Shown here: positions 1 through 14,295 of the stretch, piece by piece
How positions within the stretch are numbered: the first letter of the stretch is position 1
Layout: each line of letters begins with the position of its first letter
NCBI RefSeq assembly: GCF_014805685.1
Contig: NC_060885.1
Coordinates: 10,901,132 to 10,965,131, forward strand
DNA: 64,000 bases
DNA from: Silurus meridionalis
Lineage: Eukaryota; Chordata; Actinopteri; Siluriformes; Siluridae
Direction: 5' to 3'
The notes under the pieces: model-generated
Told to the model about the DNA's origin: nothing
Seen by the model: only the letters and a program-made list of their open reading frames with translations
Databases searched by the model: none
Program-made: the position numbers and the translations under genes

Positions 1-2428
1 ATTAATGGAATATCATCACTTTCAAATGATACTGAATGATGAGGTCATATTAACTTTTAATTATACTGTATAGTCTGTGTACTGTAGTTCTGCCACTTTA
101 AGGAAAAATGCAGGTTTCATTCCTAATAAGGTCTGGAGGAAAAATAACATATAACTGTTTAAATTAATGAGTATACTCACTGCTACTTGCTTGATGAAAT
201 GTAGCTAATTAGTAGACACATCATCAAAAGATGATGCAGACAAATATGATGCACCTGAGCTAAATATCAAGTGTCCTAGCAAAGAGTTTGAATACTTATA
301 TTACGTCAATGAGACATATTTTTCTATTTTCAGAAATCTTACAAATCCGGCTATTGATTTGGGTATTACAGATGATAGATTGTAGATTTAAAGCATTTTA
401 GCTTAAGACACGACCAGGAAAGTATAAAGGGATTTGAATACTTCCTAAAAGCACTGGGGCTATCATATCTGAAAAGCATATCTGTATTTCCAAAATAGAT
501 TTTTGGGGATAATCCTGATTCTCTTAAGTTATGATTTCCATGACTGGACTACTGCATTGTATATTTTTTTAGACACAGCAGGCAAGTAGGCCAGAATGTG
601 AGCATATGTTGAACAGGCGGAGGATTCTCACGGATCCCTTTATGTGATAAGTGTTCCTGGCTTCTTATCTGGACATGCACTATAAATATTAGGAGACTAA
701 AACAGACCTAGTCCGGGAGCTGACTATGAATGTAGTTACTCGAATAGATGGAGAGCTTGTGAAGACAAATGTGATCTAATAACTCTGTAGGCCATTATGT
801 AATTTATTTAGTCACATATGCTCACACATATAAACACACCTCATTTGTTAGTGCCAATGACATTCTTGTGCTATGCCTTTAGGACAGTTAATAATAATGT
901 ACTGTACGTATTAATTCAATATAAATTTTACAAAATGGCCAGACCAAACTTTAGCCTTTAGAGTGTTCCATAATTAAGGTATGTTTTATTTATATTAAAC
1001 TAAACTCACACAGCATATTAGAAAGAATTTCATTAAACTGTTAGAAAGTGACTTTCCATGATCTTTTATTTCAGTAACTTTCTTGTCTGTTTTGCAAAAA
1101 AAACCCATGGTTTTGTGGGAAAATGCCAAACTTATTTATAATATTTAATGTTAAAGCATTAAAAGTTAACCAATCACCATTTAGTCACATTAGTTGCTTA
1201 TCCAAACCTTTTGTAATAAAAGTAGGGGAATAACCATGTTCTTTAGTGTCATAATGTGATGATTCGATTTGATAGAGGACACTGGCTATCTGTTTGTGTG
1301 CTTTTTTTTTTCTTGGACTGTAACATATTCTTTACTTACTTTGTATATTTTTTTTTACTTATGCCTCAGATAGTAGCTTATCTCTTAAACACAAATGCTG
1401 ATATAAATGACACTGCATTTCTGCTCATGTATAAATATTAATAGCTATAAATTTAACCTTTTGTAAGGTCTCTGGATCTGTACGGTTATCTATATCACTT
1501 TGCCATCCACGTGGTATACAATAACACCACTCATCACAGAGATTCAAAAGCACCCCATATCTCTGCTTTACACATTGTTCATAAAACCCGCCTTGATGCC
1601 TTCTCAAAGCATAAAACCACAGATTATGGCATTCTCTGGGCTCAGCTGGAGTGTAGACTGTGGTATTGCTGAAAGAATGTATTTTACACCAGCTGTATGT
1701 TCCTCAGCCATCTATAATACTTAATGCTCGACTACAATCGCAGATAATTCAAATAAAGCTGAATTCTTTGCATATTATTCCATTGAGGAGTTTATAAAAC
1801 AGAATCCTCTCTCCAGCACCCAAAGGGTCCTGTTTGATAACGATTTTCAAGAGCTCAGCTGTTGCATGTGTTTAAAAGAGCTTGAGACATTATAGAGCGA
1901 GACATCGAGCCACATGGGGGGGTGTGGAGGAGCGAGGAGGTAAGGGTCTCTGCCAGTTTCTCCACTCACGCACAAACAGTAACAGGACACAAAATTGATA
2001 GTGTTGGTAGATAAAATGATTTCCTGCCTCTTTAGCTCCCGGCACAAATAATTTAATGTACAGCCGCAAGGGTGCAGAAAAGCTGCCATAGCCTAGCAAG
2101 TGTAGAGGGAACAAGCTGGCAAAAAGGGTTTAATGAAAAACATAATTTTCTAGTAATAACAGTACTCACACATGGGGAAACGGGAAAAGATGAAGCGTCT
2201 TTTAAGGTGTGTTTCTTGAAATATATAGTGCTTATAAAGGCAGGCATGATATAGTGATTATACAGCAATTAAGAGCCTGCAATTAAGAAGGAATACCCAG
2301 AAAACCCTTTCAAGGGGGTAGATTCCTTCGGCGCACAGCTACCTTTGATTTAGATGTCGCATCATTAGTCGTTACTCATGTACTGTAGTTGCGTCCCAAA
2401 GCAGAGCACTGTAGGATGTAAATGTTAC
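1..2428 (-). other. khdrbs2 intron 2 (partial), no gene seen
   Basis: This AT-rich sequence to the left of exon 2 should be intron 2 of khdrbs2, which in vertebrates is long. I see no KH-domain exon on the minus strand and no convincing coding frame on either strand. Short frames at 1256-1441 and 1847-2268 have no recognisable composition. No clear transposon ends were found. Confidence 0.6.
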
Positions 2429-2556
2429 CTTTGGGTACTGCTGCACAGGAATAAGCACTCTCTCAGACAGCTTGATGTTTTTGTTGCTGATGACATCCAG
2501 GTATTTCTTCACCTCGCCGTCTTTCCTAAGCTCGTCCCCTTCGTACTTTTCGATTT
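2429..2556 (-). CDS. khdrbs2: khdrbs2 coding exon 2 (Qua1 to KH linker)
   Basis: On the minus strand, a pyrimidine-rich acceptor ending TTGCAG precedes 128 bp that complete the split Glu and add 42 residues. They start IEKYEGDELRKDGEVKKYL and end ERVLIPVQQYPK. The stretch SNKNIKLSERVLIP is typical of khdrbs2 (SLM1); khdrbs3 reads differently here. The exon closes Qua1 and stops at the residue before the KH domain, with donor GTAACA. The next exon should open with the FNFVGK-type KH start. I found no such sequence between 1 and 2428, so the KH, Qua2 and RG-rich exons are outside the window. No frame damage is visible, so the gene is probably functional. Confidence 0.93.
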
Positions 2557-3156
2557 CTGCAACAGAATAAACAATGAGCTTTGAGATGGATTCAGAGTAT
2601 GGGTCAAAGAGCTTTTCTCTTTACTTGCCTCCCAGCACACTGAGACGTGCACAACAAAGCAATGCAGCTGAAATGCTTGTTTTCAGGGATATCTCTTTTT
2701 CTCGTTTTCACTGCAACGTACACTTGGTAAGCGGTAGCCCGAATCGCACACCAGAGAGACACAGAGTGCTTTATTAAGCGTGTGGATCACCCGATGTTAA
2801 CAGTGTCCGAATGTTAACACCATGTTGTACGTGTCACTCGGCTCATTAGGTCCACTAAACACTTGTTAGCAAGAGAGGCCCGAAATGAAAAAGAAAAAAG
2901 AGAAAAAAATTCGCTGCCCAACACTGTAATACGTCTTGGTTGAGGAATTTTATGGCGCATTTGAGGATTGTGCCGGAGATAAAGCAGACGCTCGGCATTA
3001 AGGAGGCCACGAATGAAGCTGTCACAAGGCTTCCTCGAGGGATTCCCACAGCCATCACAGGTAAATTAATGCTCGACAGAATTAAGAATTATGAACCTGC
3101 GCCACTCTTGTCGAACAATACAGCAGAGACCTTAGCCTGGGAAGAAGGAGCCGTGT

Positions 3157-3158
<2 letters not shown>

Positions 3159-3213
<55 letters not shown>
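3159..3213. repeat. (AG)n microsatellite
   Basis: An uninterrupted AG dinucleotide tract of about 55 bp, followed by the imperfect extension ACAGTGAGAC. It lies in khdrbs2 intron 1, about 0.6 kb from exon 2. Confidence 0.97.
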
Positions 3214-3216
<3 letters not shown>

Positions 3217-6200
3217 TGAGACAAGAGCTCAGCAGGAGGAGCTCATTATTTCTCACCTCTGCAGCAACACACTCAGCTTTTTATACCTGCACCAAATCAT
3301 ATTCATCCATTCTCACTAGTGCATGCAGTGGGGGTGTATGCAGAAAGAACTTCCCGCTGATCTGGTCTCCACCTAGTTGCTTTCCAACCCCCCCTAGCAT
3401 TCACAAAAGATGCGCTCACCTCTGTGAGACTTTATCGGCCCAATATCCAGGCTGCCTGCAGCTCTAAGGCAGCTTTTTGTCCACATGTGTAGTTACTATA
3501 AACCGCAGTCTCTACGGGGTTCCTTTATTACTGCCGTCTGTTTCTGTAGGCAGAGCGCATTTATTAGCCCAGGGTTATTCAGGGAATGACCTTAACCAAG
3601 CTAAAGCAAATAACAGCAAAGAAAACAAGCTCAACTATTTATATGTTTACATGGCGCTTTGCACTTTGCATTTATTACAGATTTTATCATACTGGTATAA
3701 GCAGAACTGCTCAAACAACCTCATGCTGTATCATTTAATATAATCAAAGTGCGCTTTGGAGAAGCATATAGTACAGGAAGTAAATCGGCTAGCAGGGCTA
3801 AGCCACCTCGTCTTTCTGAGATAAAAAATAAATTTATGTACTATTTCATTGTTGGCCTTCATATCAAATTACTTGCAGTTATCAAGCAGATTATTTTGGA
3901 TTTGATTTGGTATTAAGCACAGCAGCACCAACAACTCTTAGAAGAAAATGGAATGGGGCTTAGTTCTTTTAAACTCAGACTGTAGATTGTTGGAGTATAT
4001 CAGCAACAATCATGGCAGGTGAACACAGAGTTATAAACCCTTATATTTTACAGTTAATCTATACAAGGCCGCTTTACTGTCACATCTGTAACACACCATC
4101 AGTGACTGAAATGAACTTCTTACTTAACCTTTTTTTGCCCCTTATAATAATGCTTTCAGAAGAGACACTAGATTTAGTTGAAGCAAGAGCATATACGTTT
4201 ACCATTATCCATAACCATGATCATAGTTATTACACCATCTATTATTCTAATAGTTTCAATGTGGAGTTATGAACAGTTTAAAGCCATGCCATCCATTTTT
4301 GTCTAGGTGACCTGTTGTTAGTTAAATAGTCTAATACAATACAACATCGTTATGTTATCTTAGGACACATCACATGTCCCTGTGTGACTTTTCTAATCAC
4401 AAAGCATTATATCCATGCGTTTCCAATGCTAGTAAATTCCAACAACTATATGAAAGCATAGTGGACCTGGTGACACGCTTCATTCCTGCACATGGTGACA
4501 ATTTACGTTCAGGTTGACTGCATGGCTCTTCCAGACGTGACAGGAGTCTTTTTTATTCTGTCACGCGGTGTGAAGTGGTAGTCCGGATTAGAACACACTT
4601 CACTCACTCCTCCTTTCTTTCTCCCTCCATGAAAGGCACAAAAGACGATAAACTGAGTTGAAAATGAGAGACACTCATTGGACTCTGAGCTAACAATGCA
4701 GCAAGGCAAGCTGTAGTTGCAGCTCCGGATCACAAAGAAGACAACACACCTGTTACACCACACCTGTTACACTCTGATTGGTCACAAGTTGTTGGTTAAT
4801 TGTCTGGAACAGCAGCTGTGAGTATAATGCTAATATTCCTATTAACAGGCTCGATCTTACACATTTATTGTTTTAAACATGGTAAAAGAGAATAAATCTG
4901 CATTTCAAGAAGTGCTGTAATTGAACAGCAATTTCTACTGTGCTTTATTCCTTACTTTAAATTCAAACCCAACAATAGATTCAATAGATTAAAAAAGATT
5001 TAAAATAGATACGAATGCCAATTGTTTATACTAATGGACATTAGGTACAGAAATAGCTTCAGTTTCCTGTGATGTCACTCAGTCATTGACTCAACTGTCA
5101 ATACTGTAATATTTTAAAAAGAAAATGGCACAATGCCAACAAATTCATGCCTTTTTGCCTTTTACCTTTATGCTATAATTACCAAGAAGCGACATTCGCC
5201 GACTCAGAGCTGCCAGGTGTGTTCGTCTCTCATTACACGGACGGGCTCTGTGACATTTCTCTCTGGGTTAAACAGGAGAGAAACGGATATACTCTAAACA
5301 CAATTCCATTATCTACTCTCAGCTCAGGCACTTAGGCAGGTCATAAAGCATGTTGTCAAGGGCAGTAAAGAATATTACCCTGGTCGAATAGTCGGCCAAC
5401 AAAGCTACGCTCTCCTTATCTCCTGCAGGCAATGTCTAATTTATTACAACTACTAAATGTAATTGAATGTTGCCACAATGGACATGAAAACTTCAAACTT
5501 CTGAATACCACCAAAGTGTCTATAGACCTTCATAGCATTATAATACACTTATCAGTACTGTTCAGCCATTATTTTCCCTGCGGTTTTTCTGCTCTTTAAA
5601 AAGATTGTGCAGATGTAACCAAATGGGAACCTGGTTATGTCTGACTAGGAAAAAAAAATCTATTTGAACAATGCTCCAGCTTGTAATTCTCACTTGAAGA
5701 GGACACTAGAGTTTCCCACAAGCCCCTAGTTCCATTAAATTTCTCCCTGATGCCAGGACATGATTCGACATGATCATAGTGCAAAGTAGAAGCGTGTTCT
5801 GGACCTTTTAGGCTTATATTTGTGTAATATGCATTATGTTTTCCAACATAACTAAAAGGTACGTTAGTTTTATGCAAAATATTTGAATCAAACTGCTTGT
5901 GTCCATGTTTATTTCAGCAATATTAATAGTGAATTACCATAACCCACATCCACCAAACAAATAACTGATCTTAAGTGTTTTTTAAAAGCTGTAAAAGGAA
6001 AACAGGCACTAGTTTAAACAGCAAGCCTCTTTTTCTTTTCAATGTTAAACAGTTGAGACTGTGTGAGGATGTATTTTGATGCGTAGCATTATGCTCTACC
6101 AATTTTAGCAATCATGTAAATTTAGAACAAAGTACATAGCAGTGCCTAAATAGTATTTTCCAGGTTATGGGCACTGAATTTAAATGCAGCATACTAATAA

Positions 6201-7849
6201 ACTCCAGAGAAAAGCATACTCTGAGATGTCCAAGAGTCATTTTACTTTTAAAGCCCATGAAGCATGCACAGAGGAGCTAATATTAGTTTTAGGTATTTGA
6301 TAGAGAAAAAAAAAGCTAATTTACAGCATTTTAAAGGTGTTTCATTTTCCTAAGCTGCGTTTTTTTTTTGCCAATTAAATCATGCTCGGTTTACCACTTT
6401 TTTCAAATTTTTTTCTCACTATGCATTGGTTTGATCAACCTAACTAGACCCAAAGGGATCAGTGTTATTTTGGACTTAAATCACACACAGCACCAAACAA
6501 CTATGCCAACGGTATCCTGAATATGAGCTGATTACCTGCTTTCTTCCTAAACATACTAAGCCCTTCATAACCTGCTTTTTGAAGGACATGTTCATTTTTG
6601 GTGCTGAAACATTCGTGTTCGTGCTCTGGTGCTCGATTTTTCCGGCGACACTAATGAGTCCTGGCTGCACAGAACTGATTATTCCTAGGAGAAACAAAAA
6701 CTCACTGAACGTTGCAGTTTGACCTCCAAAATAAAAAAAAAGGACGTCTCATCTTTCTGGCTGCAATTAGAATAAATCTCTGCTGCCGCAGCCAGTATAC
6801 CGCCTCCAGTCTGCTCAGTAGACGTAGAGGAAAAGCAGTGGAGCTTTCAGGCTGTTGGTGGACAGATGTCAGCTCAGTGGGTTCCTATAGCTTTCGGCAA
6901 GCCGTAACGAAGTTACAGCACAGAGTGATGCTAATTAAGTCAAGAGATCTGAATTTCTGCTTGTGGTTAGGAAAATATGCTGGTGCTCACGTGTAACTAG
7001 ACTTTAGTGATAGTGGTAATGTGTGGTTTTTTTATATACATCAAAAATGGCCTCGGATTGCATTCTCTACTTTTCATTAGAGATCTTTCGTCTCCTAAGG
7101 AGTAATAGCTCTCACTATCGTAATAAGCTTTCTTAATTGAACCTTTGCCTGCAGCATTATATTCCCAGTACACCAGTACCATGCTCTGTGTGTGCCTGCA
7201 TATGTGCATGTGTGTGTGTGTCTATATAGGCCACCATTAGATTTGTTGTTTCAGCAGTTGTATAATGACTATACATAATTATTTATCAGTCTCTTTAGTA
7301 GAATACAACCAGATAGTACAGAAAATGTGTATGCAGTATTAAAAAAACCCTATTTTTTAGCTAGTATAGGATAAAGTGGCATGCATTTGGTGTAACCTTA
7401 CACTTTAGCAACAGCAGGAACCTGGCTGTTGTAAAACTTAATGAAATGGAATCCTAATTAATATTATTGGTATCACTTGTATTAGTCCTACTATTTTATT
7501 TTAAAATGACTGCTGTGAAAAAGGTCTATTACACCTGATTTATGCAAGACATGATTGAGCATTACATACACACGTGAGTTAACTGCTAATAAGACCACTC
7601 ACACGATTACGTTAAAAATACCAAAGATCACAGAATATGCCAGACATAAAATTACTTTGGCATCGGAAAGGCCATTTTCAAATGGATATCAGCATTAAAG
7701 TGGATACTCATGTTATTGTATTCAAGCTGTTTTGAAGAATCAGGAGAGATCAGGGACTAAACTAAAAGGCCAAAAAACCTACTATTTTTTTTTGACCAAG
7801 CTCAGCATCTGGCAGCTTCATAGTGATGCCAAGTTAACCTTTTTACACC

Positions 7850-8290
7850 CTTCGAAAAAAGCTTGATCAGAAAGGGTCACTGTGGAAGGGTTGCAGCCAC
7901 AAAACCACCTTTTTTCAGGAGGGGAACAGGGTCAAAAAGCTAGAATCTGCTAAAGCTCACAAAATTTTGGAATGATGATATTGGAAATATTATGGAGTGA
8001 TGAACACAAGTTTGAAATTTATTGGTCAAATTGTATACAATATGTGAGAATAACATTGAAGAACGATTGCTTTCGGCCTTCAGTGAAACATGGTGGAGGG
8101 TCTCTTCTAGTTTGGGGCTACATTTCTGCCAGTGGTGTTGATGATAGTGTCCAAATTGATGGGATTATGAATGCTGAAAGGTACAGATAGGTTTAATTTA
8201 TTATTCAATTCCTTCTGGAAAGCAGGATAACAGCATGAAAACAACCCCAAACCAAAAAAAGAAATATGGATGGTCATTAAAGGTCTGCTA
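7850..8290 (+). mobile_element. Degenerate Tc1/mariner transposase fragment
   Basis: Conceptual translation on the plus strand gives Tc1-type transposase motifs. GNRVKKLESAKAHK is seen upstream. After a frame break come LWSDEHKFEIYW (with the second catalytic Asp region), KHGGGSLLVWGYISASGV, and then IDGIMNAERYR ending in a stop. The frame is broken before 7972 and after 8190, and the DDE C-terminal part is barely readable, so this is a dead relic. No terminal inverted repeats were identified, so the borders are approximate. Confidence 0.8.
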
Positions 8291-9027
8291 AAAGAACAAA
8301 GTTGGTGGTGACAAATGACTATAAAATCTGTATGTGCTTTTTGAACATCCCACTCCTCATTTAGTTTTGTGTATTTATTTTTTGCACAGGGATATTTTCA
8401 TGCTGGAACGGCTTTGGGTCTTCTAGTTCAAGTGAAGGGAAACTGTAATGCTACTTACTATATCATTGTATTAGCAATTTATCCATTTACAACCCTTAAT
8501 ATAATAGTGAGTGTTTAGGAGAAGAAAGAATGATTTTGTGGGAGTTTTTGGGTCATCACAGTGAAGGATTTTCTGAAAAGCTTTCTAGAGAACCATTCTC
8601 AGAAAACTAAATGATTAAGGTTACAGTGTTGGCAAAGCATTATTTACAGAATTAATACATTCGTACAGAAATATAATTGCGTGTCTGTGTGCCTGAGCTT
8701 TTTAAACTTATGAGAACATTTGACTGATCCCTAGTAGACTTAAAAAAATATATATATTAATACAAAAAATATATATAAAATGGTTCCTGAGGTAAGTAAT
8801 AGTCACAATTGGGTATAGTGTATCAATTATTAGTTTCAATAATTTAGCATTTAATATTTAATAAATCTAGTAAAAAAGATAGGAATTTTTAGCAGTTTTT
8901 TTTTATATTTAAAAAAGTATTTAAAAAATCCCTTTTGGTCACTAAGGTTACAGGTTATGAGGTAGGTGTTGGCATGATTTTGCACGCACATTATACATTG
9001 CACATTAAGCACAATGCATTAATTACC

Positions 9028-9031
<4 letters not shown>

Positions 9032-9079
<48 letters not shown>
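9032..9079. repeat. (TG)n microsatellite
   Basis: An uninterrupted TG tract of about 48 bp in khdrbs2 intron 1. Confidence 0.97.
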
Positions 9080-9081
<2 letters not shown>

Positions 9082-10655
9082 CATTCTGCACTAAAGTAAG
9101 CCTTTGATTGTGTATTTCAACTCTGATACTCTTGCTTAAAAAAACTAGATAACTATCTTAGACCATTTCAAAATAAAAATAAAGCTGCTCATATCTAAAT
9201 TCACATGCCTCTGCTGCTTAAATCTTTTAAACCAAAACAAAATTTGATAAACAAAAATATACATGCAACTTTTAGAGCAATGGAAATGTACAGTGCACAG
9301 GATTTGCATGGAGTGTCATGCTCATTTTAATAAGTGATGCCAATACTTTTGGCATATCCAAATCCAAATCCATAATATAATTAAAAAGTCAAATAAAGCT
9401 ATAAGCATTTCACTAACTACGGACTTTAAGCATTTACTAAACCTGATTAGAAAATGCTCCTGCAAATATGAGCAAAATTTTAAGTTCAAACAGGATGACC
9501 TCAGAAAAACAAAACACAGAGAACAAGATGGAGTAGTTCCCTTGTGTTTTACTGAGGCGAGTATTAGGGAAACTATCAATTTGTTCAGCAGCACAACAAT
9601 CCTGAAAATGTCATGATAACTGTCGTTAACCTATCAACCTGCGCATGATTGTTTTCGAATGGAGAAAAAAAAATGCTTGATGAGTTTTACAATTGAGGGC
9701 TTTTCAGCAAGAGTCAGTCCTATAATCATAGTAAATTTCAGCTCTCGTTCTATAAATGTTTTGTCACTTGGTGGAGAGATGGAGCTGGAGATGGAGGTGG
9801 TATAATTTCAGTTTTCATTATGCGACGCACAAAACCGATGTCTGTGTAGCCAAAGATGCAAATTAAAGCGTCAGTGTGTGTATTGAACAATAAATTACGA
9901 CAATAAAACACATTATAACACAGCGCTGCCAAAGACTGTGTTCGGATTACTCGGAAATGAGCTGATTCGTTTTATGTTGAATTGGCTGCAAGGCTAATCC
10001 GCAAAAACTTTCTGTACGGAGATGTTTATGTAGCATTTTTGGATGCCTCCTAGAGTAAGCACTTTCTAACAAATGTAAAGCTGTTTTGATTTTTTCTTAT
10101 TTATCAGTAAACATGATATGTGAGAAAAGATGGTGAGAAAATTATAGTCATTATAATCTCAGTGATTTCACGAACATTTCATGAACATGGATGTTCCACA
10201 ATATTTAATGTAGCTATAAATGATGATCAAACTTTAATAAACTTAATAAAATAAATAAAAACTTAATACATTTTTTTCATTGCTGTAGTACAAGCAGAAT
10301 TAAGCATAATGGCACTCAATCTAGTCATTGATTAATCTTTTCGAATCCTATATATTCATTGAAAAATAAATGGCATTACTGTTGTAAGGGCAATAATACT
10401 CTGATGGCACATATTCTCTTAATCGTTTATTAGCTCTTGTTTAAAACATGGATACTGCATGGTAATTAATGGATATTAGGTGTCACCCAGATGAGGATGT
10501 GTTCTACTTTTAAATCTGGTTCATCTCAAGGTTTCTTTTTTTTTTTTTTCTTTTTTTTCTTGCCACTGTCACCACTTGCTTGCTTATTAGGGATGAACTA
10601 AAAATTATGAAGAACAAACTTATAGGCACTGAACTTATATATTATTTTATAAAAC

Positions 10656-10745
10656 TTTATAACCACTTTATCTCTGTCAAGCTGCTTTGAGACAATGTCC
10701 ATTGTTAAAAGTGCTATATTAATACAAATAAAAATGAATTGAATT
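10656..10745 (+). repeat. Interspersed-repeat 3' end with GAATTGAATT tail
   Basis: The sequence contains GCTGCTTTGAGACAATGTCC, then ATTGTTAAAAGTGCTATA, and ends in an AAATGAATTGAATTAA tail. The same 3'-end sequence recurs at 29665-29735, so it is a dispersed repeat. Teleost LINEs and SINEs often end in such short tandem tails. Family assignment is not possible by eye. Confidence 0.6.
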
Positions 10746-12832
10746 AAACGTGGCAAAACACAAAAATATGATACGGTTAGGAGTGTACTCACAAATAAAA
10801 TCAGGTAATTTGGCCCAGCTCAGCAGAGCAACTCCAAGAGTACTACAGAAAAAGCCTGGCTTTTAGAATACATAAAAATCGATAAGTCCTTAAAAGAAAA
10901 AAGAAAAAGCTTTAGGCAGATGCTTGTCTCTGTCAGAAGCCTTTTTTCATCAAAAAGAATCAGAAAGCCAAAGACTAAACCTCAGATTTAATATTTTTTA
11001 CCACCAGGGGATAGTACAGCAGTGCTAAAAGGCATACTTCCGTACTGAATTTGTTCAATTAATTCACTAAGAAGTTCTACATTTTCCTCAACTAATACAA
11101 TTTCTCTGGTCATGCATCAAGTCTTTTTAGGGCTCAGTGATAAAGAGGAATTACTTTAGTGATTTAAACAAAGTGGAAGATGCCACATGAGCTCCTGCTC
11201 ACCTCATCGTAAATGCGTTCTTGTGGAACTGATTCGTTTAACCGAACATATTGATATCTGTGCCAGCATTTCAACCCTGCGGTGAGACCATCCTAAGAGA
11301 CACCACAATTCACTGACAGCGGGAAACTTTAGGATAAGATACGTTTTACTTTTTTTTAATAATTGAAATATAAGAAAATGAGTAAACTCAGAAAAATTTG
11401 TGAACTTGGGATACTACAAACAAAACATCTTTCTAGAAGGATTGATCCTGGCATTGAAACATACAGCCAGGATCCAAGTTCCATTAGGCATGAGAAAAAA
11501 TATTAGAAACCTAAAATTAAATATAATCTTTTATTAGTGTCAAATTACTAATATATAAGTTTTGTCAAATTTATTTTGACATTGTATTAATACAGATATA
11601 TTTTAGAATATACATTTTTACTTTGATTATGGCCCTTCAGGATATCACATGATGTTTCATCAAAGTTTTTCACAAAGTACACCATCCCTGTGCTTTAGTA
11701 AATGTGCATAAATCCTGCTTAAATCTTACTTCAGTAGAATAGAAAAAAAATATTAATTTTACACTTTGATTTGAGTAAAAGTGCAAAATACTTGCTTTTG
11801 AATGTGTGAATGTATTAAAGTGAAAATATCTATGAGAACTTTAATAATTGATGCAGTTCAGTGCTCCATTCTACTGCACATCATACCTTTTTAATGAGAG
11901 AGTTTTCTATTGTTCCAGACACACAGTGAGACCCTTACTGCACACAAACTATTGCAAGAACCTTGGGTCTCAGCAAAGGTCTCATTTTAACATAATTTGT
12001 GTATTCACTGCAAAGTAGCAAGGAAAAAGGTTTTTTTTTCTGAAACCTAGTGAAGTCAAAGTTTCCCAAAATGAAAATAATAAGATACAATCCATGTACT
12101 TAAAGTAAAAATTAAAATAAAAAAACCTTACTGTACACCATTGCAGCTTGAAATGTAATAATTTTTGTCAGTTTGTGTTTGTCTCATTACCATCAGCTGG
12201 TGAAGCCTGTATGTCTCATACTGTAGCTTTTGTGTATCTTTTCATGCTCTAATTTCCAGAATTATTTTTACACCCACTTACAGCTGACTTGCCCATTGAT
12301 GCTCCATAGTCAACTAGAAACCTTTTTTTGATAATTAGGTGTTTCCCCCTAAGCTTTTTTATACTATTTGCAGTAATGCAAATTTACATTTAAAACTATT
12401 CAATTAAAATCATCGCAACACTGTTTGACAGACTCACAAACCATTAGATTCCGATGTATGTTTCTTACACTTGATGTATTGAAATGTAAAAGAAATATCA
12501 AAATCACACACAGAGTATGGTTACGGACTGCAGAGAAAAATAACTATGAAAGGGTGATTGACAACCATGGTTTTTTAAGTTCCCCAGTCTTTAAAAGTCA
12601 TCACCTAATCCCTACATATGATCACACCAAAACACCATTAAGTTACAGCTACCAGAATGGATTATATGAATGAATGACATGGTGTTGCTATACTGTTCAC
12701 AAATCATATTTGACAACTATTGTAATGCATAAGATTTTCCATGAATTTTGAAATGTTTTCAACTGTTACACAAAAAACAAAATCATACTCCAAATAAATA
12801 AATCAATAAAGTAAATAAGAGTAACTGAGAGT

Positions 12833-13085
12833 CTTATAATAATAATTTAATTTAACCTTTATTCGTCCCACAGTGGGGAAATTTCTAGTTTTTTCGCATA
12901 TCCCAACTCATCTGGAAGCTGGGGTCAGAGCGCAGGGTCAGCCATGGTACGGCGCCCCTGGAGCTGATAGGGTTAAGTGCCTTGCTCAAGGGCTCAACAG
13001 TGGTAGCTTGGCTGTGCTGGGGTTCGAACCGCTGACCTTGTGATCAGTAACCCAGAGCCTTAACCACTGGACTACCACTGCCCCA
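12833..13085 (-). mobile_element. tRNA-derived SINE, minus strand
   Basis: On the minus strand the head reads GGGGCAGTGGTAGTCCAGTG, then a B-box-like GGTTCGAACCCC, which together resemble pol III A and B boxes. A body follows containing CCTTGAGCAAGGCACTTAAC. The 3' part reads CCCCACTGTGGGACGAATAA and ends in a TAA-rich tail at about 12833. A more diverged copy lies at 24818-24985. The tRNA-like region is part of the SINE, not a functional tRNA gene. Confidence 0.78.
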
Positions 13086-13676
13086 AAAAACTGCTAAGTG
13101 TCTTTTATTAACATCTGAGCATCAGTATAAATATTAATACTACATCACATTTATTAATTTGAGTGGGTGTTGCTATATAGTATAAAAGCGAAACAAGCCT
13201 TAACTGCAGTAGTACAACATCTCTCTGTGTCCAGGATTTAAAGAAGTTAAACTGGCAGTGCTTTATGGGTGAGAGGGCTCACTCTCTCCTGTCAGTCATA
13301 AAAACACTAGCCAATCATAGCTATTTATCAGCTAATATGTGTAGAAAAGGACAGAAATCACTTGCTTCATAGTGTTCTATACTGTGATGCAATATGAGTG
13401 GAAGGGAAGAAAAAGCTGTGGGTAATGTGGTTGTGGTTCACTTGTCTTGGAGAAAGCTTTTACCCTCTGCAGTTGGTAGTTTTCATATGATAGCAGAGAG
13501 CTGACTGGTGGATAGAAGTTGGTGGGTGATGAAATTCGAAAGAAAAATAGAGGGAGAAAAGATAGCTGAAATCACAGCCTGAAACCAGGTTTACAAAGTA
13601 AACAGTGATGAAGTTTTGTTTGTATTCAGGATTTAGTTTAATCAATGTGAAGAACTCATTCTGACTGTGGTAAAAA

Positions 13677-13697
13677 ATATATATATATATATATATA
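13677..13697. repeat. (AT)n short microsatellite
   Basis: About 21 bp of alternating AT in khdrbs2 intron 1, followed by A-rich sequence. Confidence 0.9.
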
Positions 13698-14295
13698 AAT
13701 AAAAAAAACACACACCAGGTAATCGGCTTTTCTCCCCGAGTTAATATAGAAAGGCTACTCCCTCATGGTAAATGTATGCTATTTCAATCATACAGCTCTC
13801 CCTCGCTCATTTTATACCCTCAAGCATATTACTGTTCCATAATAGTGCCTTTATAAGGTGCCAGCTAGCTAACAAATAGGGGTGAGCAATTTATATAAGC
13901 CCTCCAGTCCTTGGCTAATCTAGCCAGAATAAAACTATGCCAAATTCCATCAGTCCCAAATCACATAATTATGAAATGATTACCTGGTGCAGGTGTGCTG
14001 GGATTTACAACAAAACCCGCATGTGCAATACTTGAGATTTAGATTTGAAAACCAGGAAAGAAAATGTTAATTGAAGTAAGATTCGCATGAGGCGTCGGCA
14101 TTGCATGCAAAATCACACCAGAGGGTAATAGCTAGTGGAACTAATGCAGAAGCATATATGGTGACCTGCAGATAATCTCACTTGAAGCTATTTAAAAAAT
14201 AACAAATTATTTTTGCAGACAGTGGGGAAAAACAGAAATCCTGCAGCCTGCCTCAAGCATAAAGAGTTGTCTTGGTCTGCATCAACAATGGATTT

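Noticed and set aside
13015..13085. tRNA gene suggested by GGTTCGAACC and an A-box-like sequence
   Set aside because: The cloverleaf is not intact and the sequence continues into a SINE body with a second diverged copy at 24818-24985, so it is a SINE head.
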